This document shows positions 44,047-52,497 of a stretch of DNA of 64,000 bases, piece by piece. The notes under the pieces are model-generated. The model was given only the letters and a program-made list of their open reading frames with translations. It had not been told where the DNA came from and made no database searches. Numbering within the stretch: the first letter of the stretch is position 1; each line of letters begins with the position of its first letter. The stretch lies in NCBI GenBank assembly GCA_946404865.1, contig CAMJFC010000002.1:1-64000 (forward strand), read 5' to 3'. Position numbers and translations under genes: made by a program. This DNA is from an uncultured Prevotellaceae bacterium (GTDB lineage Bacteria > Bacteroidota > Bacteroidia > Bacteroidales > Bacteroidaceae).

Positions 44047-44724
44047 ATGGAAGAGATGAAATGTATCAACTGTGGAACGGACCGTTACGGAACGTATTAC
44101 AGAGACTGGAAAAACAACTATTTGTGCAGTTCATGTATAAAGAATGTGCAGCATTGTGTGAGTTGCGGACAGTTTTGCGATACAAAAGCCATCAATATTG
44201 GGATGGGAAGTTTTTTGTGTCGGTATTGCCAGGAGCATTTCATGATGAAAAAAGACTGTGCGTACGTCGTGAATTTTGTAAAAAATGTATTTCGTAAGCA
44301 AGGATTGGGAGAAATCACATCTTGGCGGCTGAAGGTGATGGACGCTGAAACAATCATAGCTGAGTCGGGGGGTAAAAACGTTCTCGGGCTTGCTTCAAGC
44401 GAGCATATCATTTATATGTTCCGGCATCTTTCCAAAGTGGCATTTGCTGAAGTGTTGGCCCATGAGATGCTGCATATCTGGCAATTCGACAGGAAAATCA
44501 GATATGAACCGTTTTATTCTGAAGGTTTTTGCAATTTAGGGAGTTATGTCGTGTTGAAAGCCATAGGTAACGCTGAGGCTATGGCTAAAATAGATACATT
44601 GGATAGTGACACTGACCCGATTTATGGCGATGGCTATCGGTTCATGAAGAATACATATTCAAACGGTGGTTGGAGCAGTGCTATCAAAACACTGATTGAG
44701 TCGGCTGGTTATAATTGGGAATAA
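44047..44724 (+). CDS. DA1-like zinc metallopeptidase with N-terminal zinc fingers
   Basis: A 225-residue protein. The first 65 residues contain two cysteine-pair zinc-binding units (CINCG, CSSC, CVSCGQFC, CRYC). The catalytic domain has HEMLH at 139-143 and E159 in SEGF as a probable third zinc ligand, in the order seen in the plant DA1-like peptidases. An in-frame GTG at 44038 would add three residues. The gene closes the conserved core of the locus, 16 bases after the Hsp70 gene. DA1-type peptidases act on proteins; the target here is unknown. Confidence 0.85.
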   Translation: MEEMKCINCGTDRYGTYYRDWKNNYLCSSCIKNVQHCVSCGQFCDTKAINIGMGSFLCRYCQEHFMMKKDCAYVVNFVKNVFRKQGLGEITSWRLKVMDAETIIAESGGKNVLGLASSEHIIYMFRHLSKVAFAEVLAHEMLHIWQFDRKIRYEPFYSEGFCNLGSYVVLKAIGNAEAMAKIDTLDSDTDPIYGDGYRFMKNTYSNGGWSSAIKTLIESAGYNWE

Positions 44725-44810
44725 GATATGCCTATACCAACAAAACCTCTTCCGCCTTAATGTATCACATATAAAGATGACAGTTCCAATATACAAATTA
44801 TTATCACTTA

Positions 44811-44834
44811 ATAGTTGTGCCCGACACGGATTAG
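44811..44834 (+). repeat. Cargo-leader motif, copy 1 (reads IVVPDTD-stop)
   Basis: The 24-base sequence ATAGTTGTGCCCGACACGGA followed by TTAG is one of four related copies, each just upstream of a cargo gene. In one frame each copy ends V-V/E-P-D-T/M-N/D and then a stop. This copy ends 11 bases before the lipoprotein ATG at 44846. Confidence 0.75.
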
Positions 44835-44845
44835 GGTAGAAAAAG

Positions 44846-45409
44846 ATGAAAACTTTAATATATTATTTATGTTTGTGCCTTGGAATTATTCTGATGTGCA
44901 ATTGTGGGCATAAACCAAGTGAACAAGAAATCACGGAGATGGAACGTAAAGCCGAATCTGGTGATATCACTGCTGTTCATAAATTGATAGAATACTGGGG
45001 GCGTCAACCTATTTCAGTATCACTAGTAGAACTAAAAGAGTTACGGCAGAAAGCAAAACAAGGAGACAAGAATGCTCTTGAGATAGTTAATCATTTTGAT
45101 AAATGTATTCACGAAATTGATAAATGGATATATTTGGGAGCAGAAAAAGGATGCCCAGATTGTGCATATAAAGCTGCTATTAATTGTTGGACGGCATTCC
45201 AAGACAGTATAAATATTAAAGAGAATAAAAAGAAATATAGAAAGTACATGGAGATTGTCGTTTCATCAGGGTATAAGGAAGATGAAGAGTTGGTTGGGTT
45301 GTCACCTTGGGACGAAGAATATAAATCGAAATATATGTCGCAAAGTGAAGATTGGTGGAATTCTGACTCAATATATACAAAAGAAGATTTTTTACAGCGT
45401 AATAACTAA
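44846..45409 (+). CDS. Lipoprotein, unknown
   Basis: A 187-residue probable lipoprotein. The N terminus is hydrophobic with cysteines at LMCNCG, where C19 or C21 could be lipidated. The rest is soluble, with a Sel1-like segment (AESGDITAVHKLIEYWG and KQGDKNALEIV) suggesting short alpha-helical repeats. The cargo-leader motif precedes it. The base composition is clearly more AT-rich than the core genes. Function unknown. Confidence 0.7.
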   Translation: MKTLIYYLCLCLGIILMCNCGHKPSEQEITEMERKAESGDITAVHKLIEYWGRQPISVSLVELKELRQKAKQGDKNALEIVNHFDKCIHEIDKWIYLGAEKGCPDCAYKAAINCWTAFQDSINIKENKKKYRKYMEIVVSSGYKEDEELVGLSPWDEEYKSKYMSQSEDWWNSDSIYTKEDFLQRNN

Positions 45410-45421
45410 CAAATGGACTAA

Positions 45422-45884
45422 GCTAACAATTGTATAGCCTTTTTTATCCCTGATAGTGTGCTGGAAATTGAGAGTAATGCTTTTTCTTCAGAATGGTATC
45501 TAAAGTTTGAAATGATGGGCTGTCTGGAAGTTCCTTCTAGCGTTAAAAAACTTGGTTTAAGTGCATTTGAAGGAATAAAAAAGGTTCGCTATGCAGGTGA
45601 AGCCAAGGAAGGAGGCAATCGGATGTGGGGTGCCGAAATCTTGGAGGACGGAAAGCCTACTTATGAGGGGACTATACCATGGGGAAGACCCGACATTAGT
45701 GATGGATATTCTGCTTATTATCGTGGACAAATTAAAAAATGGTGTTCCACATGGATATGGCGGAGTGTATGAAATAGATAAGAGTGGGTGGCATAATGAT
45801 AGGCTGTTGTATAGTGGAAAATGGGAGAACGGAGTATTCTTAGATAGAAAAAGCTCTATTGATGAGCTGACTGAGGAGGAATGA
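45422..45884 (+). pseudogene. Truncated and frameshifted LRR/MORN gene
   Basis: A BspA-type leucine-rich repeat appears without a usable start: from 45422 the frame reads FFIPDSVLEIESNAFSSEW. Around residue 100 the frame must change. In the other frame the sequence goes on as KNGVPHGYGGVYEID and WENGVFLDR (MORN-like). The join falls in an A6 run at about 45734-45739, so one extra A explains the break. The upstream part is cut off by the stop at 45419. Whether the A is real or a sequencing slip cannot be judged from here. Confidence 0.65.
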
Positions 45885-45912
45885 CGACATATTAATTAGA
45901 AGATTCAACACA

Positions 45913-46671
45913 ATGGAACAATTCAATGCAAAACAAGTGAAAGACCAGGTCGTGGAGTGGATTCGCGACTGGTTTGAAGAGAATGGTCAAGACTGTAATG
46001 CCGTGTTGGGCGTTTCAGGTGGTAAGGACAGCAGTATCGTGGCCGCACTATGTGTAGAGGCTTTGGGTAAAGACCGGGTCATCGGCGTGACGATGCCCAA
46101 CGGCGTGCAGAAGGACATCTCCGACAGCATGCGACTCATCAATCACCTCGGCATCCGCTACTGCAACGTGAACATCGGTGACACTTGCAACACGCTGATG
46201 GCAACGGTGAAAGAGCAACTGGGGACTCTGGGCAAGGAGGTGAGCGAGCAAACCACCATCAACCTGCCGCCTCGTGTACGAATGACGACGCTCTATGCCA
46301 TTTCGCAGTCGATGAACGGCCGCGTGGCCAATACCTGCAACCTCTCAGAGGACTGGGTTGGCTACAGCACTCGTTATGGTGATGCTGCTGGGGATTTCTC
46401 GCCCCTTGGCGGACTGACTGTTGGAGAGGTCATTGCCATTGGCAAAGAACTGGATTTGCCCATTGACTTGGTGGAGAAGACACCTGCCGATGGCCTCTGT
46501 GGCAAGAGCGACGAAGACAACCTTGGCTTCACCTATGCCGCCCTCGACCATTACATCCGTACAGGCGAATGCCCCGACCCGTGCGTGAAGGCCATCGTCG
46601 ACGACAAGCATGCGAAGAATCTCTTTAAACTGAAGCCGATTCCGCATTTTGAGTATATAACGAACAAATAA
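45913..46671 (+). CDS. nadE: NAD(+) synthetase, ammonia-dependent (copy 1)
   Basis: A 252-residue N-type ATP pyrophosphatase that amidates nicotinic acid adenine dinucleotide to NAD. The ATP-binding SGGKDSS is at 35-41. NLSEDWVGYSTRYGDAAGD and KTPADGLCGKSDEDNLG are further NadE landmarks. It has no glutaminase domain, so ammonia is the nitrogen donor. A near-identical second copy lies at 48884, with only a few changes, for example KELDLPIDLVEKT versus LELGLPRDLVVKT. Housekeeping nadE in Bacteroidales is usually the glutamine-dependent long form, so these copies are probably specialised. Confidence 0.92.
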   Translation: MEQFNAKQVKDQVVEWIRDWFEENGQDCNAVLGVSGGKDSSIVAALCVEALGKDRVIGVTMPNGVQKDISDSMRLINHLGIRYCNVNIGDTCNTLMATVKEQLGTLGKEVSEQTTINLPPRVRMTTLYAISQSMNGRVANTCNLSEDWVGYSTRYGDAAGDFSPLGGLTVGEVIAIGKELDLPIDLVEKTPADGLCGKSDEDNLGFTYAALDHYIRTGECPDPCVKAIVDDKHAKNLFKLKPIPHFEYITNK

Positions 46672-46693
46672 ACAATTCAATAGTTAACTATTA

Positions 46694-46717
46694 GAAGTTG
46701 AGCCCGACACGGATTAA
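46694..46717 (+). repeat. Cargo-leader motif, copy 2 (reads EVEPDTD-stop)
   Basis: GAAGTTGAGCCCGACACGGA followed by TTAA. It is nearly identical to copies 1 and 4 and ends 12 bases before the ATG of the TerB-domain gene. Confidence 0.75.
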
Positions 46718-46729
46718 GGGCGTTTAATT

Positions 46730-47515
46730 ATGGCACTAGATTTTTTGAAAAATCTGTTTCTTTCGGAAAAGAAAAAAGCGATAATCACACACATCATGTC
46801 GCTCATGGCAGTAATATCAGCAGACGGAAAGGTCGCTGACGAAGAAGCAGGGTTGTTGAGAGCGATTGCAGCAAGAGAAGGCCTTACGGATGAAGAGTTT
46901 TCAGACATCCTCAATGGAAAAAGAATGGGTGTCAAACCTACCGTTCCGAAAGATGAAGAGAAAAGAATACAATATCTGAAAGATGCGACAGCAATGATGA
47001 TGATAGATGGAAATCTCAACCCTGAAGAATTGAAATTATGTATTGGGGTTGGCAAAAGACTTGGGCTTCCTGCGGAAAAAGTTTCGGAAATCATAACTGG
47101 TATCGTTGCAAAATTTGGCGTTAATGAACCGAAACAGGATTTGCCCAACGAACAACAAAAGGATAAGTCGTCAGCAGATAATGGAAGATTCTATTTCTAT
47201 AATAACCGTTGTTCCTTCAGACTCACTGAAAAAGCCGACTGGAGTACGATTAAGGATGACGGATTAACAGCAGGACTGCGAACACAGACATTAGGAATGG
47301 TCTCTATAAAGATCCTTACCAAAGAACCAAATCATATATATATGTCTCACGATCCAGTTTATACAACCATGGGATTTCCTGTTTGGGCAACACGTCATAA
47401 GATGATAAAAATGGATTTTTACATTATTAAATGTGCCGATTTTTATGTTGAGGTCACCTGTGACATGGAAAAAGATCTTAAGGAATTTATTAACTCTTTC
47501 AAATATGAGAAATAA
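46730..47515 (+). CDS. TerB-domain protein
   Basis: A 261-residue protein. Residues about 14-112 are a TerB-type all-helical domain with two acidic metal-binding turns, SADGKVADEE and IDGNLNPEE. The C-terminal 120 residues (from FYFYNNRCSFRL) form an unrelated beta-rich domain I do not recognise. TerB proteins occur in tellurite and stress-response loci that also contain TerY, which agrees with the TerY-P triad upstream. It is one of the motif-led cargo genes. Confidence 0.85.
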   Translation: MALDFLKNLFLSEKKKAIITHIMSLMAVISADGKVADEEAGLLRAIAAREGLTDEEFSDILNGKRMGVKPTVPKDEEKRIQYLKDATAMMMIDGNLNPEELKLCIGVGKRLGLPAEKVSEIITGIVAKFGVNEPKQDLPNEQQKDKSSADNGRFYFYNNRCSFRLTEKADWSTIKDDGLTAGLRTQTLGMVSIKILTKEPNHIYMSHDPVYTTMGFPVWATRHKMIKMDFYIIKCADFYVEVTCDMEKDLKEFINSFKYEK

Positions 47516-47544
47516 GTTTGCATTATAAACACATTATTTGAATC

Positions 47545-48834
47545 ATGGGAAGCTTCTTTAAAAGACTATTCGGCAAATCCGAACCAAAAGAGAATAATGA
47601 GGCCAACAAGGCCTCAGAGAACGAACCCCACAAGCGTCCACGTCCGAAATTCACTAAAGAGGAGACATTTGCTTTGGGCAGTGCAGCACTTTCGTATATT
47701 ATAGTGAACGGAAAACCTGATACAAAGGCCGAAGCTGCCCTGATATCCGAACTTGAAGGATTTACTGTCGCAGATGTTAGGCAATTATATCAGAACCTTC
47801 AAAAAGATCAATTGCGCTTAGCCTTAGAACTAAAAAGAAGCCTTGCTTTTGACCCGTTTAAAAAACTCTATGTGGCGGGCTTTATCGCAAAAATAATCCG
47901 TGCTAGAAATGATGGAGGCGGCAGTCGTGATCTGGTTGAGGCTTGGAAAAAGATGGTGGCTAATATTATCGGACTGGGTAGGATTGATAAGATTGACACA
48001 GCCATAGACGAATACAATAAGTTTGAACACGGGAAATTAAATCCCAATGATGCATTTGCCATATTCACATGGTTGAGCCAGGTTCAATATGCCGAACATA
48101 GTGAACATACGGAAAGAGCTTCAAAAGATGAAATAGAATCGTATAATAACAAAACGGAGTTTAATGTAAATGGCGATGTGTCTTTCACAATGATTCGTGT
48201 TAATGGGGGAACCTTCACTATGGGAGGGTTTGTTGATGACGAAGACGCTTATCCCCACGAGAGACCACGACACGATGTGAGTGTTTCCACTTTCTTGATA
48301 GGTGAAACCCAAGTGACACAGGAGCTTTGGGAAGCTGTGATGGGAAATAACCCTAGCAACTTTAAAGGTAAACACAAGCCTGTCGAGATGGTTAGTTGGT
48401 ACGATTGCCAGTCTTTTTTAAAAAAATTGAATGAAAAGACAGGAATGAATTTCAGGTTACCGACCGAAGCCGAGTGGGAATATGCTGCAAGAGGCGGACG
48501 ATTGAGTAAGAACTATACTTTTAGCGGAAGCAATAACAGAAATGAGGTGGCTTGGTGTATTGGGCGTGGAGGTACTCAAGATGTTAAAACAAAACAACCG
48601 AATGAATTGGGTATTTTCGACATGAGCGGCAATGTGCTGGAATGGGTGAACGATTGGTTCGGTGAGTATCCGAGCGACAAGCAGACAGAACCATCAGGAC
48701 CTTCCTCTGGTCAATACAAAGTGTTGCGTGGGGGAAGTTGGTACAATCCTGGTTCGTTTTGCCGCGTATCGTTCAGGAACTATATGGAACCTGACAGTAA
48801 AAAATTTATGTATGGATTCAGACTTGCATTATAA
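47545..48834 (+). CDS. TerB-like/SUMF1 (FGE-sulfatase) fusion protein
   Basis: A 429-residue fusion. Residues about 36-160 form a helical domain with weak TerB resemblance. Residues about 212-429 are a formylglycine-generating-enzyme-like domain with MIRVNGGTFTMG, ETQVTQELWEAVMG, RLPTEAEWEYAARGG, DMSGNVLEWVND and VLRGGSW. Active FGE uses a cysteine pair; only one cysteine (GSFCRVSFRN) is in the right region, so catalysis is doubtful. Such domains also act as binding modules. It begins 29 bases after the TerB gene. Confidence 0.85.
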   Translation: MGSFFKRLFGKSEPKENNEANKASENEPHKRPRPKFTKEETFALGSAALSYIIVNGKPDTKAEAALISELEGFTVADVRQLYQNLQKDQLRLALELKRSLAFDPFKKLYVAGFIAKIIRARNDGGGSRDLVEAWKKMVANIIGLGRIDKIDTAIDEYNKFEHGKLNPNDAFAIFTWLSQVQYAEHSEHTERASKDEIESYNNKTEFNVNGDVSFTMIRVNGGTFTMGGFVDDEDAYPHERPRHDVSVSTFLIGETQVTQELWEAVMGNNPSNFKGKHKPVEMVSWYDCQSFLKKLNEKTGMNFRLPTEAEWEYAARGGRLSKNYTFSGSNNRNEVAWCIGRGGTQDVKTKQPNELGIFDMSGNVLEWVNDWFGEYPSDKQTEPSGPSSGQYKVLRGGSWYNPGSFCRVSFRNYMEPDSKKFMYGFRLAL

Positions 48835-48847
48835 AAAGAATTATTTA

Positions 48848-48871
48848 AAAGTCGTACCTGACATGAATTAA
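48848..48871 (+). repeat. Cargo-leader motif, copy 3 (reads KVVPDMN-stop)
   Basis: AAAGTCGTACCTGACATGAA followed by TTAA. It differs from copy 4 mostly at third codon positions (GTC/GTT, GTA/GTG, CCT/CCC). It ends 12 bases before the start of nadE copy 2. Confidence 0.65.
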
Positions 48872-48883
48872 ATGATATTAATT

Positions 48884-49642
48884 ATGGATCAATTCAATGC
48901 AAAACAAGTGAAAGACCAGGTTGTCCAGTGGATTATGGACTGGTTTGAAGAGAACGGAAAAGGTTGCAACGCCGTGTTGGGCGTTTCTGGTGGCAAGGAC
49001 AGTAGCATCGTGGCTGCGCTGTGTGTGGAGGCTTTGGGTAAAGACCGGGTCATCGGCGTGACGATGCCAAACGGGGTACAGAAGGACATCTCCGACAGCA
49101 TGCGCCTCATCAACCACCTCGGCATCCGCTACTGCAACGTGAACATCGGTGACACGTGCAACACGCTGATGGCTGCAGTGAAGGAGCAGTTGGGCACACT
49201 GGGCAAAGATGTGAGCGAGCAGACCACCATCAACCTGCCGCCGCGTGTCCGCATGACCACGCTCTATGCCGTCTCGCAGTCGATGAACGGGCGTGTGGCC
49301 AACACGTGCAACCTGTCGGAGGATTGGGTGGGCTACAGCACACGTTATGGCGATGCTGCCGGCGACTTCGCACCTCTTGGCGGTCTCACTGTGGGTGAAG
49401 TGGTGGCCATCGGGCTTGAGCTTGGCCTACCACGAGATTTAGTTGTTAAGACTCCCGCCGACGGTCTCTGCGGCAAGAGCGATGAAGATAACCTCGGCTT
49501 TACCTACGCCGCCCTTGACCACTACATCCGCACTGGCGAGTGTCCCGACCCTAAGGTGAAAGCCGTCATCGACGACAAGCATGCGAAGAACCTCTTCAAG
49601 TTGAAGCCAATACCGTATTTTGAGTTGAAAGCGAACAATTAA
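48884..49642 (+). CDS. nadE: NAD(+) synthetase, ammonia-dependent (copy 2)
   Basis: A 252-residue near-duplicate of the gene at 45913 with the same ATP-binding SGGKDSS motif and the same length. An upstream in-frame ATG at 48872 would add 4 residues; 48884 matches the start of copy 1. The differences are mostly conservative (for example DCNAV versus GCNAV, CVKAIVDD versus KVKAVIDD) and many are synonymous. Both copies are therefore probably functional. The 2.2 kb between them holds the TerB and TerB/SUMF1 genes. Confidence 0.92.
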   Translation: MDQFNAKQVKDQVVQWIMDWFEENGKGCNAVLGVSGGKDSSIVAALCVEALGKDRVIGVTMPNGVQKDISDSMRLINHLGIRYCNVNIGDTCNTLMAAVKEQLGTLGKDVSEQTTINLPPRVRMTTLYAVSQSMNGRVANTCNLSEDWVGYSTRYGDAAGDFAPLGGLTVGEVVAIGLELGLPRDLVVKTPADGLCGKSDEDNLGFTYAALDHYIRTGECPDPKVKAVIDDKHAKNLFKLKPIPYFELKANN

Positions 49643-49699
49643 ATAGTCAGCATGGTGTTCGTGTGCCCTTGTGACCACGCGAACACTTCTTTAGTTAAT

Positions 49700-50362
49700 A
49701 TGCCGCACATCATCACATATTCAGAAGAGATAGAGGAGCATGGATACTGCCAGCAACGGCCTGAGTTGAGGACAGGAGACAAATACCTGCACGAAGTGGA
49801 AGGAAAGAAACGATTGCGTATCGTGCTTTCAGTCCACTTAGACAAGTATGTCTGGGAGAATGTCGCACAATGGTCGATAACGATTATGGAGTTCTTCGAG
49901 GAGGAGTATATAATAAAAGAACTCCCAATCAATCTGGGAACCCCCAATTATGCAGAGGTTCCAATCTTCATAGCCAATTATTTGACAGGGGTGCTCACAT
50001 GCGACAAGGATAAGGTACGAGGCAGTTTGTTTATCCCGGATAACTTTGGAATATGGGCGATACGGGGTGTCGCTCCATTCGGATTTTATGACTGCCAGTA
50101 TCTGGACGTGGTAAAATTCGATGCGAAAATATTAATCGCTTATGAATATGCTTTCGCCAGAAGTGGCGTAAAAGAAATCATTTTCTTTGAGGAATTGCAG
50201 CAGATTCCGATGATGCTCCATCTAACCGCTTTTGATGCTTGTGAAAGGTTTCCGAAGTTTGACCGGATATTTGACAGGCCATTCTCAGGAAAATACCTGA
50301 TGAGAGGAGGCCAAATCTTCAAGAAGTGGGAAGATGATCTTCGAAAGGATCATTTCTTGTGA
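49700..50362 (+). CDS. LRR-like cargo protein, unknown
   Basis: A 220-residue protein with an unknown N-terminal part and a C-terminal half that looks like degraded BspA-type leucine-rich repeats (for example PFGFYDCQYLDVVKF and AYEYAFARSGVKEIIFFEE). I chose ATG 49700 rather than 49652 because the region 49653-49684 holds an inverted repeat (GTGTTCG and CGAACAC) that looks regulatory rather than coding. The longer start would add 16 residues. Function unknown. Confidence 0.6.
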   Translation: MPHIITYSEEIEEHGYCQQRPELRTGDKYLHEVEGKKRLRIVLSVHLDKYVWENVAQWSITIMEFFEEEYIIKELPINLGTPNYAEVPIFIANYLTGVLTCDKDKVRGSLFIPDNFGIWAIRGVAPFGFYDCQYLDVVKFDAKILIAYEYAFARSGVKEIIFFEELQQIPMMLHLTAFDACERFPKFDRIFDRPFSGKYLMRGGQIFKKWEDDLRKDHFL

Positions 50363-50498
50363 TAATGAATGAAGCCTACGAGTGGACGACCATTGGCGGC
50401 GAGCGCGTACACTGTGTACGAAGTGTGGACTCTGGGATCCAGACGCTCAGTCGATAGAAGAGAAATGGGCTGATGCCTGGAGTTAGTTTTTTAATTTA

Positions 50499-50522
50499 GA
50501 AGTTGTGCCCGACACGAATTAA
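50499..50522 (+). repeat. Cargo-leader motif, copy 4 (reads EVVPDTN-stop)
   Basis: GAAGTTGTGCCCGACACGAA followed by TTAA. It ends 13 bases before the ATG at 50536. The rest of the gap 50363-50498 holds a short reading frame (50365-50457, 30 codons) and the palindrome CGTACACTGTGTACG at 50406-50420, neither of which I can assign. Confidence 0.75.
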
Positions 50523-50535
50523 GGGTGTTGTCATC

Positions 50536-51549
50536 ATGAAAACAGACAAAATTCCTTTTAGTCTTTCAGTTGACGAATTGTATGAGATTCTCAACAAGAA
50601 ATATGGTGATGTAAAAAAGAAAGGCGATAACATTTTAATGCTGAAATACTCTAACACAAAAATCACCATCAATAAATGGACGGATGGATATGTCGTTAAG
50701 GCAGGGTTGCCCATCTGGTTAATTATTGTGATAGGAGTAGTTTGCGGTGCCACGGTCGTTGCTACACATGGCTTAGGACTTGCTCCTCAGTTTTTGCTTA
50801 CAATGTTTGCAGTCGCAATCGTAATTTTTCTTGCGGACTATTTTTACAATGCGAATAAGGAAAACTTGTTACATGAGTTTTGCGACAGTCTAAACATAGA
50901 TGCGGTCAACGAGAAGAGTGAAGACAATTTGCAAGACCACGTGCCTGATTTCGCAGAAGAAGCGGCCAAACCCATCACGAATCAGCGTGTAGGTTTGACC
51001 GGGTTGCTGCCATCATTTTCTGATATGAATAAGGATGCCACAGCTGAAGAAATCGTGCGGGTGGCGGCATTGACCAATACGATACTTAACCTGACATTCA
51101 AGAATCCTTTCCCCATCGACCAAGACCCTGTCTTCGGTGTCGTTCTGAAAGCTAACAACGAATGGGCTAAGGAGCAACTGACAACTGGCAAGTACAAAAT
51201 AGAGCCTCATGAAGATTTGAAGGAGACTTTTGAGGAAAAATATTCCGCGACAATAGCAAAGCAGATGATGGAAATCGATTACTGGAACCAGCGCATGATA
51301 GAACATGCCGTAATAACAAAAACTTTGGGTCCTAAACCTGCATACCAGTGTCTGCAAGCTGCATTGAACCTGTCTTCATTTGCAGGTGATGCCAGCGCCG
51401 TTCTCATTGTCAATTTTGCTCAATTGCTTCTGAAATGCTCCATGCTGAAATTGCAAAACCCCGTAGCCATAGGTGATATCAAACAGGTGTTAAAGCAGGC
51501 TTCCTCTTTCCTTCATTTCGATGAGGGCGTGGAGTATTCCCAACAATGA
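50536..51549 (+). CDS. Two-helix membrane protein, unknown
   Basis: A 337-residue protein. After about 60 residues come two transmembrane helices (IWLIIVIGVVCGATVVATHG and FLLTMFAVAIVIFLADYF). A soluble C-terminal part of about 220 residues follows and contains a helical unit EEIVRVAALTNTILNLTF. The chosen ATG at 50536 follows the cargo-leader motif; a TTG at 50503 lies inside that motif. No family is recognised. Confidence 0.68.
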   Translation: MKTDKIPFSLSVDELYEILNKKYGDVKKKGDNILMLKYSNTKITINKWTDGYVVKAGLPIWLIIVIGVVCGATVVATHGLGLAPQFLLTMFAVAIVIFLADYFYNANKENLLHEFCDSLNIDAVNEKSEDNLQDHVPDFAEEAAKPITNQRVGLTGLLPSFSDMNKDATAEEIVRVAALTNTILNLTFKNPFPIDQDPVFGVVLKANNEWAKEQLTTGKYKIEPHEDLKETFEEKYSATIAKQMMEIDYWNQRMIEHAVITKTLGPKPAYQCLQAALNLSSFAGDASAVLIVNFAQLLLKCSMLKLQNPVAIGDIKQVLKQASSFLHFDEGVEYSQQ

Positions 51550-51610
51550 AGATGGCGTGACTCTTCCAAAATGCTTTCCTAAACAAGTTTTCTCTAATCC
51601 ATTATCCATA

Positions 51611-52441
51611 ATGACTAAGAACGTTTTTTATTTTTTTGCCGTTTTGGCAAGCATAGTTTGTTGCGTGGCTTGTAATTCTTCGAAGAAAATACGAGATACC
51701 ATCAATTCCTTAAACGAACGATGTCCAATAGACTACAAGGGCTTTGGTGAAATCACACATGTTGAATGTGACATGGAGGGGAAGACTGTCAAATTGGATT
51801 TCAAATTGAACAACGAATATATGAGTGTCGAAAGGCTTGAAGAACTCAAAGAGAATGCCGTAGTGATAGCCGGAGTGGATGTTGTCAATCAGTCGCAAGA
51901 CAATATTAAATGGGGAGAAGAGGGGTATAGCGTGGATTTGTCAATCTATAATGGTGCAGAAGACATGGGTTCGTCAAAGAGATGGAGTCATACGTATGAC
52001 TCCGATTTCTTGAATTCAATAACAGAGGATTTTGATTATCAGATGGGCTTCCGGGGATATACGATGGCGCAAATGATTGCTTTTGATTACGCCAACAACG
52101 TGTTGTCTAAGGAACTTCCTTTAGAGACACGGGGGCCATGGAGGGTAGAACGGATCAGCACTGAGTATGACTATATAGACATATACTATAGATGTACTGA
52201 AGAAGGAGCAAGCATTAATATATTCATGGTAGAAGGAGAGGATGACCAGAAACTGTTGGGAGGTGGGGAGAACCAAGAACTCACACGGATGGAGATGCAA
52301 CGTGCGTTCCGCAATGGAAAGACGGTCTTTGTGGGAGGTGAGCCCTTGTTTGGCCTTGACTTCCTTTACCATTGTGATATTCCAGCCAGATATCATTTTG
52401 AACCTTTTTGTACCATCACATTCAGAGACAAATTACAATAA
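51611..52441 (+). CDS. Lipoprotein, unknown
   Basis: A 276-residue predicted lipoprotein. The hydrophobic N terminus FYFFAVLASIVCCVAC ends at a lipobox-like cysteine followed by NSSKK. The rest of the protein is acidic and soluble, with no motif I recognise. The ATG at 51611 gives a proper signal; the frame is open upstream to 51521 and overlaps the previous gene there. The gene lies 61 bases after the previous stop. Confidence 0.68.
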   Translation: MTKNVFYFFAVLASIVCCVACNSSKKIRDTINSLNERCPIDYKGFGEITHVECDMEGKTVKLDFKLNNEYMSVERLEELKENAVVIAGVDVVNQSQDNIKWGEEGYSVDLSIYNGAEDMGSSKRWSHTYDSDFLNSITEDFDYQMGFRGYTMAQMIAFDYANNVLSKELPLETRGPWRVERISTEYDYIDIYYRCTEEGASINIFMVEGEDDQKLLGGGENQELTRMEMQRAFRNGKTVFVGGEPLFGLDFLYHCDIPARYHFEPFCTITFRDKLQ

Positions 52442-52497
52442 GCTAACAGCATTTCAAACGAGTGAAATAGACATTAACTAACCTATTTTTTTTCATT

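Noticed and set aside
45913..49642. The nadE copies considered as ends of a composite transposon
   Set aside because: They are intact enzyme genes without transposase, terminal inverted repeats or target duplications; gene duplication is simpler.
50406..50420. Palindrome CGTACACTGTGTACG as a repressor operator
   Set aside because: It is a perfect 15-base palindrome, but it has no nearby -7 box or regulator gene and occurs once; not enough for a call.
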